Of a stretch of 14,018 nucleotides of DNA, positions 6,344 through 13,500 are shown in pieces. The stretch's first letter is position 1; each line of letters opens with the position of its first letter. The notes below the pieces were generated by a model. It was not told where the DNA came from. It did no database searches and worked only from the letters and a program-made list of their open reading frames with translations. Both the position numbers and the translations under genes were made by a program. This stretch comes from an uncultured Collinsella sp. (GTDB lineage: Bacteria; Actinomycetota; Coriobacteriia; Coriobacteriales; Coriobacteriaceae). The DNA lies in the NCBI GenBank assembly GCA_905207425.1, contig CAJLLB010000040.1, forward strand, positions 1 to 14,018, given 5' to 3'.

Positions 6344-7261
6344 ATGGATCTGCCCATCAGCTTGCAAGACATCACGTATGCCGAGAACTATCTGGCGCAG
6401 GGCGACCTGGCTACGGCGACGCCGCTGCTGGAGCGTCTGGTGGAGCTCGCCGAGGAGTATATCGACGCTGAGTGCAAGACGGAGGAGAAGCGTCAATACT
6501 TTAGCTTCGATAGCAAGTTTGAGCGCTTGGCCTATCGCCGCGTGGAGAAGGATCCGCGCGAGCTCGTGCAGGTCGAGGTGCCGTTTGACCGCCTGTACTC
6601 TGACATGGCGTTTGCCTACATTCGCCAGCAGGATTATGTGAGTGCTCGCAACGCCTTGATGCAGGCCGTGCGCTGGGACCCCATGAACTGCAACTACCGC
6701 CTGGATCTGGCCGAGCTGTTCCGCGCTCTCGAGGACAAGCAGGAATGGGCATCGCTCTCGTTCTCGGTGCTGGAGCGTGCAAGCGATGGCAAGTGCGCCG
6801 CCCGCGCTTACGCCAATCTAGGTCAGTACTTCTTGGAGCCCGAGACCGAGAACGTTTCGGCTGCCGTGGGCTGCGCGCGTCTGGCGCTGCGCCTGGCGCC
6901 CAACGATGCGCATACGACGCGCCTGCTCAACAAGATCCATACTACCTATCCGGATGCCGCCGAGGAGAGCGACGAGCACGTGATGGGTGAACTAGCCCTG
7001 CAAGGCGTTCCGACCTCGCCTTCGGCCGAGATTGCCATCTGCCTGATTATGTGCGCGACCGATGCTGCAAGCGACGGCGACAAGCAGGAGGCGACGCGCC
7101 TGACGGTGCGTGCTCGCGACTTGGTGGGCGAGGAGGCCTGCGCGGCGATTATCAAGCTGGTGCGCGAGAGCGATGCCGAGCTCAATGCCGAGCGCAAGGC
7201 AAAGCGCGAGGCTGCGGGCTCAAACGCCGATGGCGCCAAGGAGGCCGGCGATGCCCAGTAA
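6344..7261 (+). CDS. TPR-like protein of unknown function, co-transcribed with smpB
   Basis: A 305-aa soluble protein with no signal peptide or membrane segment. I do not recognise a specific family. It is rich in Ala, Glu, Leu and Arg and is built of helical pairs typical of tetratricopeptide repeats: residues 10-40 (ENYLAQGDLATATPLLERLV) and 85-115 (DMAFAYIRQQDYVSARNALM) both read as the A/B helices of a TPR, and more helices follow (LALRLAPNDAHTTRLL). The C-terminus (about 270-305) is charged and low-complexity, probably disordered. GAGGAG (6333-6338) lies 5 nt before the ATG. Its last 11 bp overlap the start of smpB, so the two are translationally linked. TPR proteins usually act as protein-binding scaffolds. 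A link to trans-translation is suggested only by position. Confidence 0.8.
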   Translation: MDLPISLQDITYAENYLAQGDLATATPLLERLVELAEEYIDAECKTEEKRQYFSFDSKFERLAYRRVEKDPRELVQVEVPFDRLYSDMAFAYIRQQDYVSARNALMQAVRWDPMNCNYRLDLAELFRALEDKQEWASLSFSVLERASDGKCAARAYANLGQYFLEPETENVSAAVGCARLALRLAPNDAHTTRLLNKIHTTYPDAAEESDEHVMGELALQGVPTSPSAEIAICLIMCATDAASDGDKQEATRLTVRARDLVGEEACAAIIKLVRESDAELNAERKAKREAAGSNADGAKEAGDAQ

Positions 7262-7721
7262 GCGCGAGCGCAAGCTCATTTCCAAGAATCGCTCGGCACA
7301 TCACGAGTACTTTATCGATGAGACGTTTGAGTGCGGTATTGAGCTGAGCGGCACCGAGGTCAAGTCGATTCGCGAGCGCGCCTGTCAGATCACCGATACC
7401 TTCGCGCTGATCCGCGGCGGGGAGTGCTGGCTCGTCGGCCTGCATATCCATCCTTATAGCCATGGTGGCGTGTGGAATCGCGATCCCGACCGTCGGCGTC
7501 GTCTGCTGCTGCACCGTAAGGAGATCGACTTTCTTGACGGCAAACTTCGCAACCGTGGTTATGCGCTGGTTCCGTTGGAGCTCTACTTTAATACCGACGG
7601 CCGCGTAAAGCTGCTGCTGGGTCTGGGTCGCGGCAAGAAGCTCTATGACAAGCGCGAGGATATGGCCAAGCGCGACGTTCAGCGCGAAATCGATCGTGCG
7701 CTTAAGGAGCGTAATCGCTGA
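7251..7721 (+). CDS. smpB: SsrA-binding protein SmpB
   Basis: RNA-binding protein that carries tmRNA to stalled ribosomes for trans-translation. The 156-aa product matches the usual length of about 150-160. Seen: the N-terminal KLISKNRSAHHEYFIDETFE, then GIELSGTEVKSIRERAC, the OB-fold body with HIHPYSHGG and FLDGKLRNRGYALVPLELYF, and the basic tail KKLYDKREDMAKRDVQREI, which binds the mRNA channel. The ATG at 7251 is supported by AAGGAGG (7238-7244), 6 nt upstream and inside the preceding gene, giving an 11-bp overlap. It ends in TGA, showing that TGA is a true stop in this genome. No tmRNA gene follows within the window. Confidence 0.96.
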   Translation: MPSKRERKLISKNRSAHHEYFIDETFECGIELSGTEVKSIRERACQITDTFALIRGGECWLVGLHIHPYSHGGVWNRDPDRRRRLLLHRKEIDFLDGKLRNRGYALVPLELYFNTDGRVKLLLGLGRGKKLYDKREDMAKRDVQREIDRALKERNR

Positions 7722-7733
7722 CCGCCCTTCATA

Positions 7734-7800
7734 AGTTGCGGTGGAATACGGACTGTTTTGCCTGTTTGAGGGGCTATTCAGTCTCTATTTCACCGCAACT
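7734..7800. repeat. Long near-perfect inverted repeat after smpB
   Basis: Arms 7734-7748 (AGTTGCGGTGGAATA) and 7786-7800 (TATTTCACCGCAACT) are complementary at 14 of 15 positions, the exception being a G-T that still pairs as G-U in RNA. Inside, GACTG (7751-7755) pairs with CAGTC (7779-7783) across small 2-nt internal loops, leaving a 23-nt apical loop. The element spans 67 nt, begins 13 nt after the smpB stop and lies before the operon terminator at 7843. It could be a small mobile palindromic element or a structured 3' UTR. Confidence 0.7.
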
Positions 7801-7842
7801 GCGGGCGTTCCATCTTGCTTACTGTTCTGACACATATGTCTC

Positions 7843-7876
7843 AAAGGCGGCGTTCGGTATGTGCGTCGCCTTTTTT
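7843..7876 (+). terminator. Rho-independent terminator of the TPR-smpB operon
   Basis: AAAGGCGGCG (7843-7852) pairs with CGTCGCCTTT (7864-7873) in ten pairs, one of them G-U, with an 11-nt loop. The T-run covers 7871-7876. The preceding inverted repeat would be part of the same transcript. Confidence 0.88.
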
Positions 7877-7927
7877 GTGGGTACATACATCCATGAGGCT
7901 CAATCCCGAGTTAGGGGAGTGATCGTT

Positions 7928-8431
7928 ATGGACAAAACTGCGTTCTTTACCATGCCGAGTGGCCTGTACGTGGTGAGCGCCGTGGCAGACGGGCTGCGTG
8001 CCGGCTGCGTTATCAACACAGCAGTGCAGGTGACATCCGCCCCGCCGCGCATCTCGATTGCCGTGAACAAGGAAAATGTCACGTCCGGCGTAATCGCATC
8101 GGCTAAGGCCTTTGCGCTGACCGTGATTGACCAGACCGCCGACATGCTCTATATCGGCAACTTTGGCTTCCGCACCAGCAGCGATTACGACAAGTTTGCC
8201 AAGTACGAGACCCACGAGACCGCTCTGGGCATGCCCTATGTGCCCGAGCACGCGGCGGCGCTGTTTAGCTGCCGTCTGATTGATACCGTGGACGTGGGCA
8301 CGCACCTGCTCTTTATCGGCGAGGTGGAGGACGCCGAGCGCTTGAGCGGCGAGGCCCCGCTGACCTATGACTACTATCACAAGGTCTTGAAGGGCAAGAC
8401 GCCGCCCAAGGCTTCATCGTATCAAGGCTAG
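7928..8431 (+). CDS. Flavin reductase-like FMN-binding protein (Hrb N-terminal type)
   Basis: A 167-aa cytoplasmic flavoprotein of the flavin reductase-like split-barrel family. It resembles the N-terminal half of high-molecular-weight rubredoxin (Hrb), which moves electrons from NAD(P)H to rubredoxin and then to flavodiiron proteins reducing NO or O2. Seen: an N-terminal MPSGLYVVSA, the flavin-binding segment CVINTAVQVTSAPPRISIAVNKENVT split between about residues 28 and 53, GNFGFRTSSDYDKFAKYET, GTHLLFIGEVEDAERL and the C-terminal PLTYDYYHKVLKGKTPPKASSY, all typical of the Hrb subgroup. The ATG at 7928 follows GGGGAG (7914-7919) by 8 nt; upstream in-frame codons run through the smpB terminator and cannot be coding. 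A separate rubredoxin gene follows 89 nt downstream. The electron-transfer role is from family knowledge; the partner here is inferred. Confidence 0.85.
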   Translation: MDKTAFFTMPSGLYVVSAVADGLRAGCVINTAVQVTSAPPRISIAVNKENVTSGVIASAKAFALTVIDQTADMLYIGNFGFRTSSDYDKFAKYETHETALGMPYVPEHAAALFSCRLIDTVDVGTHLLFIGEVEDAERLSGEAPLTYDYYHKVLKGKTPPKASSYQG

Positions 8432-8448
8432 AAATGTTCTAAAAATAC

Positions 8449-8476
8449 TTGCATTATATTATTGAGAATCTATACT
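8449..8476 (+). promoter_or_regulatory. Promoter of the rubredoxin gene
   Basis: TTGCAT (8449-8454) and TATACT (8471-8476) are 16 nt apart in an AT-rich island, predicting a start near 8483 and a leader of about 38 nt. The spacer TTATTGAGAAT vaguely recalls a half Fur-type site, but the second half is poor. The rubredoxin can therefore be made without the flavin reductase. Confidence 0.65.
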
Positions 8477-8520
8477 AATAAACGAAGTACATCACCAGTC
8501 GCGTTCGAGAGGAGAACATC

Positions 8521-8664
8521 ATGGCTGAGGAGAAGAAGACGTATAAGTTTGTGTGCACCGTTTGCGGTTACGAGGTTGAGGTCGACACGCCCGAGCTGCC
8601 CGAGGATTACGTATGCCCGGTCTGCGGCGTCGGCCCCGATGAGTTTGAGCTCGTCGAGGAGTAA
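8521..8664 (+). CDS. Rubredoxin
   Basis: A 47-aa electron carrier holding one Fe(Cys)4 centre. Four cysteines lie in two CxxCG knuckles: CTVCGY (12-17) and CPVCGV (32-37). The family's aromatic Tyr residues precede the first knuckle and lie between the two, and the tail [10 protein letters not shown] is typical of rubredoxin. AGAGGAG (8508-8514) is 6 nt before the ATG. It has its own promoter and a strong terminator. Together with the preceding flavin reductase-like gene it corresponds to the two halves of Hrb, here on separate genes. It likely donates electrons to a flavodiiron protein or rubrerythrin elsewhere in the genome. It is too short for many gene finders but unambiguous. Confidence 0.95.
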   Translation: MAEEKKTYKFVCTVCGYEVEVDTPELPEDYVCPVCGVGPDEFELVEE

Positions 8665-8706
8665 CTCGTAGGCACACGGCGAAAGCCGAACATAGCTCTG
8701 TCCAAG

Positions 8707-8739
8707 GGCCCCGGTCGAATTCTCGGCCGGGGCCTTTTT
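8707..8739 (+). terminator. Rho-independent terminator after rubredoxin
   Basis: GGCCCCGGTCGA (8707-8718) pairs with TCGGCCGGGGCC (8723-8734), 12 pairs with one G-U, around a 4-nt ATTC loop. TTTTT follows at 8735-8739. The decayed palindromic repeat copy begins immediately after it. Confidence 0.93.
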
Positions 8740-8745
8740 GATTTA

Positions 8746-8785
8746 TCTGACGGTTTAAAACGGCCTTACGTGTTACAGATTGAGA
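8746..8785. repeat. Decayed copy of the TCTTGATCTGTAACA palindromic repeat (R0)
   Basis: The right arm TGTTACAGATTGAGA (8771-8785) is identical to the right arms of two units in the array at 10194-10415. The 25 nt before it (8746-8770) resemble the loop of the middle array unit: CTGACGG, then AAAAC, then a CTT-CG end. The left arm, expected at 8731-8745, is missing or ruined where it meets the rubredoxin terminator. It lies 30 nt from the 3' end of mntH, so mntH has copies of this element on both sides. Confidence 0.7.
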
Positions 8786-8815
8786 CGTTATATCTGGACA
8801 GTCACGCCATCCCAA

Positions 8816-10072
8816 TTACATCCCCGTTAGCAGCACGATGTCGAGAATCGTCACGATGGCACCGATTCCTACGAGCAGCGTGTTGAGCGGGCGTGAATTG
8901 GCGTATCTGCCCATGACGCGGCGCGAGCTGGTGAGCCGTATAAGCACGAAAACCGTGATCGGCAGCTGAAGCGACAGCAGCGCCTGGCTCCAGATGAGAC
9001 CTTCAAAAGGATTTGGGACGACCAGACACGCCGCCACTGCGCCGACGAAACATGCCGCCACCCCAATCGAGGAATGTCGGTCGTGGATGTCGTATTCCTC
9101 GTCGAACATGCCCGCGGGGATGGGGCCTGCCGCCATGCCCGCCGGCACACTACTCGAGAGGCCCGCAAACAGCAGCGCCACCGCAAAGATAGTCGAGCTC
9201 GCCGGGCCCAAGATGGGGGAGAGCGTGGCCGCTGCGACGGCGAGGTCGTCTACGACAATGCCGTGCGCAAAGAAGGTCGTTGCGGCCAGGATGACCATGG
9301 CCGAGTTGATTGCCCAGCCCACGCCCATCGAAAAGAGCGTGTCGAAGAGCTCATAGCGCAGACGCTCTTCGATAACTTGCTCGCCTTGGCCTTCGAAGTG
9401 CATGGATTGGATGACCTCGGAGTGCAGAAAGAGGTTGTGGGGCATAACGACCGCGCCCAGGACACTCACGATAATCGCGGCCGAGCCGGTGGGCATGCTG
9501 GGCGTAATCCAGCTTGTGGCGGCTTGCGGCCAGTCGACCTTGACCAGCGCAAGCTCGGCCAAAAACGAGAGTCCTACCACGCCCACGAAGGCAATGATTC
9601 ACCGCTCGGCGCGCTTGTAGGAGCTCGTCATGAGCATCGCCATCGATGCCGCCGCCACGATGACGCAGCCTGCGCGCACGGGCAGCCCAAAGAGCATTTG
9701 AAGGGCAATCGCGCCACCCAGGACTTCGGCCATGGCGGTGGCGATGGTCGCGAGATAGGCACTGGCGAGCACCGTGCGCCCGACGAAGCGGGGGAGGTAA
9801 CGTGTCGTGGCCTCGGCAAGACAGGCGCCCGTGGCGATACCCAGGTGCGCCGCATTGTGCTGCAGCACAATGAGCATAATCGTGGACAGTGTGACGATCC
9901 ACAGCAGCGCGTATCCAAACTGCGAGCCCGCGGCCATATTGGAGGCCCAGTTGCCCGGGTCGATAAAGCCGACGGTCACGAGCAGCCCGGGGCCGATATG
10001 CCGCGCAATGTCTAGGCCTCCGTGACCGCCGGTGCGGTGCGAGCCAAAGTGTTGTTTGAGATGGTTGAGCAT
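8816..10072 (-). pseudogene. mntH: Nramp-family Mn2+/Fe2+ transporter MntH, interrupted by an in-frame TGA
   Basis: Inner-membrane proton-coupled divalent metal importer. The start at 10072 follows AGGAG (10083-10079) by 6 nt. The frame runs 157 codons, meets TGA at 9601-9599, then continues in the same frame for 260 codons to the stop at 8816. The total of 418 codons matches normal MntH. The first part has the TM1 metal motif VGFIDPGNWASN (Asp38, Asn41). The part after the stop has the TM6 motif VVMPHNLFLHSE (Met210) and a TM10 segment AGLSSSVPAG. Apart from the TGA everything looks intact, so the change is recent, or a sequencing error, or subject to readthrough. smpB ends in TGA, so TGA is not reassigned. 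As read, the product would stop before TM6 and be inactive. Confidence 0.88.
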
Positions 10073-10135
10073 GGTGCGCTCCTGCGTGCCGTTTGTTTGA
10101 CGCCGCAAAGGATACCCGTTTTAGGCTCAAAAGTT

Positions 10136-10157
10136 AACTATGACTAACAAAATAGTT
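10136..10157 (-). promoter_or_regulatory. Candidate operator upstream of mntH
   Basis: An inverted repeat AACTAT (10136-10141) / ATAGTT (10152-10157), separated by 10 nt, lies 64 nt upstream of the mntH start in an AT-rich stretch where its promoter should be. A second, overlapping pair GTTA / TAAC (10133-10136 and 10145-10148) is present. A metal-responsive DtxR/MntR-type repressor would be the natural ligand; this is inference from position and symmetry only. No clear -35/-10 pair was found. Confidence 0.3.
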
Positions 10158-10193
10158 GTATTTGAATGGGGTGGGGAAAGGGGGTTGCCGAAA

Positions 10194-10252
10194 TGTCTTG
10201 ATCTGTAACAACTGGGGATGGAAATTGGGTCTAGGTGTTACAGATCAAGACA
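10194..10252. repeat. Palindromic repeat unit R1 of the mntH-gltB array
   Basis: A perfect 17-bp inverted repeat: TGTCTTGATCTGTAACA (10194-10210) and its exact complement at 10236-10252, separated by 25 nt. First of three units spaced exactly 80 bp apart. Its loop shares GAAATTGGGTCT with the loop of R3. Confidence 0.9.
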
Positions 10253-10275
10253 GGAAGAAATGGTCCTATGGAAAA

Positions 10276-10330
10276 TCTCGATCTGTAACAGCTGACCGCC
10301 AAAACTGACCCTTCGTGTTACAGATTGAGA
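10276..10330. repeat. Palindromic repeat unit R2 of the mntH-gltB array
   Basis: Arms TCTCGATCTGTAACA (10276-10290) and TGTTACAGATTGAGA (10316-10330), complementary at 14 of 15 positions; the exception is a G-T that pairs as G-U in RNA. The loop is again 25 nt. Exactly 25 nt separate it from R1 and from R3 when the 15-nt core arms are compared. Confidence 0.9.
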
Positions 10331-10350
10331 CATTCGGAACCGTCTCTCGA

Positions 10351-10415
10351 AAACATCTTGATCTGTAACAGTTAGTCGTCGAAATTGGGTCTTACTGTTA
10401 CAGATTGAGATGTTT
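10351..10415. repeat. Palindromic repeat unit R3 of the mntH-gltB array
   Basis: Arms AAACATCTTGATCTGTAACA (10351-10370) and TGTTACAGATTGAGATGTTT (10396-10415) form 20 pairs, of which two are G-U if transcribed in this sense, with a 25-nt loop. The differences between arms preserve RNA pairing. It ends 12 nt from the stop codon of a coding-like tail on the minus strand. Confidence 0.9.
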
Positions 10416-10427
10416 GAAGCGGTGAGC

Positions 10428-10520
10428 TTACAGGCCGAACTTGGGGCCTATGTTGTCGCCCTCGAGGTCGGCGGTGTCCACTCGTAGGGCGTGCGTTACG
10501 CGATTGTTTCGAAACGGGTG
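10428..10520 (-). pseudogene. Coding-like C-terminal tail, possible gene remnant
   Basis: Reading the minus strand from 10520 to the TAA at 10430-10428 gives an open stretch of about 30 codons ending VDTADLEGDNIGPKFGL. Its codons (GAC, ACC, GCC, CTC, GAG, GGC, AAC, AAG, TTC, CTG, TAA) match the genome's preferred set, and the peptide looks like the end of a real soluble protein. There is no ATG and no ribosome-binding site; the frame is blocked by a TGA near 10564, next to the gltB promoter region. I do not recognise the protein. It may be the relic of a gene displaced from between mntH and gltB, or chance. Confidence 0.3.
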
Positions 10521-10594
10521 GGAAACACAACGGGCCGGCGGTGCTCCTAGTATGCCTATTCAACTGACTGTCTAATATCTAGGGGAGGATCGCG
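10506..10594 (+). promoter_or_regulatory. gltB upstream region
   Basis: Contains a perfect 10-bp palindrome GTTTCGAAAC (10506-10515), possible -10 elements TAGTAT (10548-10553) and TAATAT (10573-10578), and the ribosome-binding site AGGGGAGG (10581-10588), 6 nt before the gltB ATG. The second -10 would leave almost no leader and the first lacks a recognisable -35. The promoter of gltB must lie here or further upstream in or before the repeat array, but I cannot place it firmly. Confidence 0.3.
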
Positions 10595-13500
10595 ATGCAG
10601 GCAGATTCCGCTCAGCAGCAGGGCCTTTATCGCCCCGAATTCGACCACGATGCATGCGGCATCGGCGCGCTTGCCGATATCAACGGCGAGCGCCATCACC
10701 AGATCCTGGACGACGCACTGTCCATTCTGGTCAACTTGGAGCACCGCGGCGGCACGGGACTCGAGAAGAACACCGGCGACGGCGCCGGCATCCTGTTCCA
10801 GGTTCCGCATCACTTTTTCCGTAAAGAGGCTCAAAAGTGTGGCCAGATTCTGCCGGCAGAGGGCGACTATGGCGTGGCCATGCTGTTCTTCCCGCAGGAC
10901 GAGAAGGGCGTAGAGGATGCCCGCCGCGTGTTTGAGGAGGGCTGCGCCGAGGCCGGCGTGCCGCTGCTCTTTTGGCGCGAGGTGCCGGTTGACCCGCACG
11001 ACCTGGGCGAGACGGCCCACGCCTGTATGCCCACTATCCTGCAGGCCTTCCTGGGCCGTCCGGACGACACGCCCGCCGGCGATGCCTTCGAGCGCCGCCT
11101 GTACGTGTGCCGCCGCACTATCGAGAAGAAGGCCGACGCTGAGTTTGCCCTGCGCGACAAGATCTTCTACGTGTGCTCCATGAGCTCGCGCACCATCGTG
11201 TACAAGGGCATGCTGGTCGCCACGCAGATGCGCCGCTTCTTCATCGATCTCAACGACGCCGCCGTCAAAACGGCCGTGGCGCTCGTCCACTCGCGCTACT
11301 CCACCAACACCACGCCCAGTTGGGAGCGTGCGCACCCCAACCGCTTTATCATCCACAACGGCGAGATCAACACCCTCAAGGGCAACGTCAACTGGATTCG
11401 CGCCCGCGAGCCCAATCTGTACAGCCCCGTGCTGCAGCACGATCTTGAGCGTGTGATGCCCATCATCAACCGCGAGGGCTCCGACTCCGCGATTCTGGAC
11501 AACGTGCTCGAGTTCTTGGTCATGAACGGTCGCCCGCTCACGCGTGCCGCGTCCATGCTGCTGCCCGAGCCGTGGGACCACGACGACAATCTGAGCGAGG
11601 AACGCCGCGCCTACGACGCCTACCAGTCCATGCTCATGGAGCCGTGGGATGGCCCGGCGGCCATCGCCTTTACCGACGGTCGCACGCTGGGTGCCGCCCT
11701 CGACCGTAACGGCCTGCGCCCGGCTCGCTACTACGTGACGCGCGACGGCCGCTTTATGCTGGCAAGCGAGGTGGGCACCATCGAGGTGCGCCCCGAGAAC
11801 ATTCTGACGAGCGGTTGCCTGGGACCGGGCCAGATGCTCGAGGTCGATTTTGCCCGCGGCCGCGTCATCTACAACGACGAGCTGCGCGCCCGTTACGCCA
11901 AGGAAAAGCCCTACCGTGATTGGATTGCCGAGGAGACGCTGACCGTTGACGCGCTCGATGAGCCCGTTGCGACAACGCCCGCCGAGGACGCCGGGGTGCC
12001 CGCCGCCGTGCGTATGGCCAAGCTCGGCTACCACTGGGATGACGTTGACGAGGTCGTGCGTCCCATGGCCCGGCAGGGCAAGGCGCCGCTCGCCTCGATG
12101 GGCATCGATGCGCCGCTGGCCTGCCTGTCCAAGAAGACGCGCTCGTTCTTCGATTACTTCTATCAACTGTTCGCCCAGGTCACGAATCCGCCAATCGATG
12201 CCCTGCGCGAGCACATGGTGACTTCGACCACGCTCTATCTGGGCAACCACGGCAACCTGCTCGAGGATTCCCGCACGGCCTGCCAGCTGGTGCGCTTGGA
12301 GCGCCCGTTGCTCAACGAGGAGGAGTTTGACCGCATCTGCGCCATCGACCGCGTGGGCTTTAAGACTCGCCGCTTCCGTGCCGTCTACCGCCGCGACGTC
12401 GGCGAGGGCGCACTGCAGGCTGCGCTCAAGCAGCTTGCCGAGGACGTTGAGGCTGCGGTCCGCGACGGCGTGAACATCGTGGTGTTGAGCGATCGTGCCG
12501 CTGCGGGCGAGGTGCCCGTGCCGTCGCTGCTCGCTGTGGGCTGCGTGCACAACCACCTGATCCGCGCCGGCGTGCGTACCTTTGCCGACATCGTGGTGGA
12601 GTGCGGCGACGCTGTGTCCCCGCACGACTTTGCGGCACTGGTGGGCTACTCCGCGAGCGGCATCTATCCGTACAACGCGCATGCGTGCATCCGCGATCTG
12701 GCGGCACGCGGCGATTTGGATGTGACGGCCGAGCAGGGCATCGCCAACTACAATAAGGCCGCGACAGCGGGCATCGTCTCCATCATGTCCAAGATGGGCA
12801 TCTCCACGGTGCAGAGCTACCATTCGGCGCAGATCTTTGAGGCCGTGGGCTTTACGCCGGAGTTCGTCAACGCGTACTTCGCCGGCACGGTGAGCCGTGT
12901 GGGCGGTATGAGTGTCGAGGACGTCGAACGCGAGCAAAATGAGCGCTACGACGCCGCGCTCGCTATCCTTAAGAGCCCGGCTCCCGATCAACTGCCCACA
13001 CTGGGCCTGACCAAGTGGCGCCCGCTCGGCGGCGAGGATCACCTGATCGATCCGCAGACTGTCTACTTGTTGCAGACCGCCTGCCGCGAGGACAGCTACG
13101 ACACCTTTAAGGAGTACAGCGCCCGCCTGCACCGCACCGGCCGTGCCGTGCGCCTGCGCGACCTGCTGGACTTTGATGCCAGCGGCCGCACGCCGGTTTC
13201 GCTCGACGAGGTGGAGCCCGCGCTCAACATCGTCCGCCGCTTTAACACCGGCGCCATGTCGTACGGTTCCATCAGCAAAGAGGCACACGAGTGCATGGCC
13301 ATCGCCATGAACCGCCTGCACGGCCGCTCCAACTCGGGCGAGGGCGGCGAGGATCCGCGTCGCGAGACCCCGCTGGCCAACGGTGACTCCAAGAACTCCG
13401 CCATCAAGCAGGTGGCAAGCGCGCGCTTTGGCGTGACGAGCCGCTACCTGTGCAGTGCCTTCGAGATTCAGATCAAGATGGCCCAGGGCGCCAAGCCCGG

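Noticed and set aside
7722..7927. tmRNA (ssrA) gene downstream of smpB
   Set aside because: The gap is only about 200 nt, has no tRNA-like TTCGAATCC/CCA end and no tag reading frame; it holds an inverted repeat and a terminator instead.
8455..8485. Fur box in the rubredoxin promoter
   Set aside because: Only the TTGAGAAT half resembles a Fur-type site; the other half does not mirror it.
8462..8671. 69-codon frame overlapping rubredoxin
   Set aside because: It is out of frame with the clear rubredoxin gene, which has four conserved cysteines and a good ribosome-binding site.
9146..9175. Loss of the TM10 glutamine in the Nramp protein as a novelty
   Set aside because: The segment reads AGLSSSVPAG, where many Nramps have AAGQSST, but to my knowledge actinobacterial-type MntH proteins often carry GLxSSSV here, so it is probably a lineage trait.
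9599..9601. Selenocysteine or reassigned TGA in mntH
   Set aside because: Nramp transporters are not known selenoproteins, I saw no convincing SECIS-like hairpin right after the codon, and smpB uses TGA as its stop.
10194..10415. CRISPR array
   Set aside because: The 15-nt repeats alternate in orientation and form palindromic pairs, the within-pair spacers are related to one another, only six arms are present, and there are no cas genes in the window.
10372..10563. 63-codon minus-strand frame upstream of gltB
   Set aside because: Its composition (many Arg, Pro, Ser) is that of a shadow frame, and it runs into repeat R3. The neighbouring frame ending at 10428 looks more protein-like.
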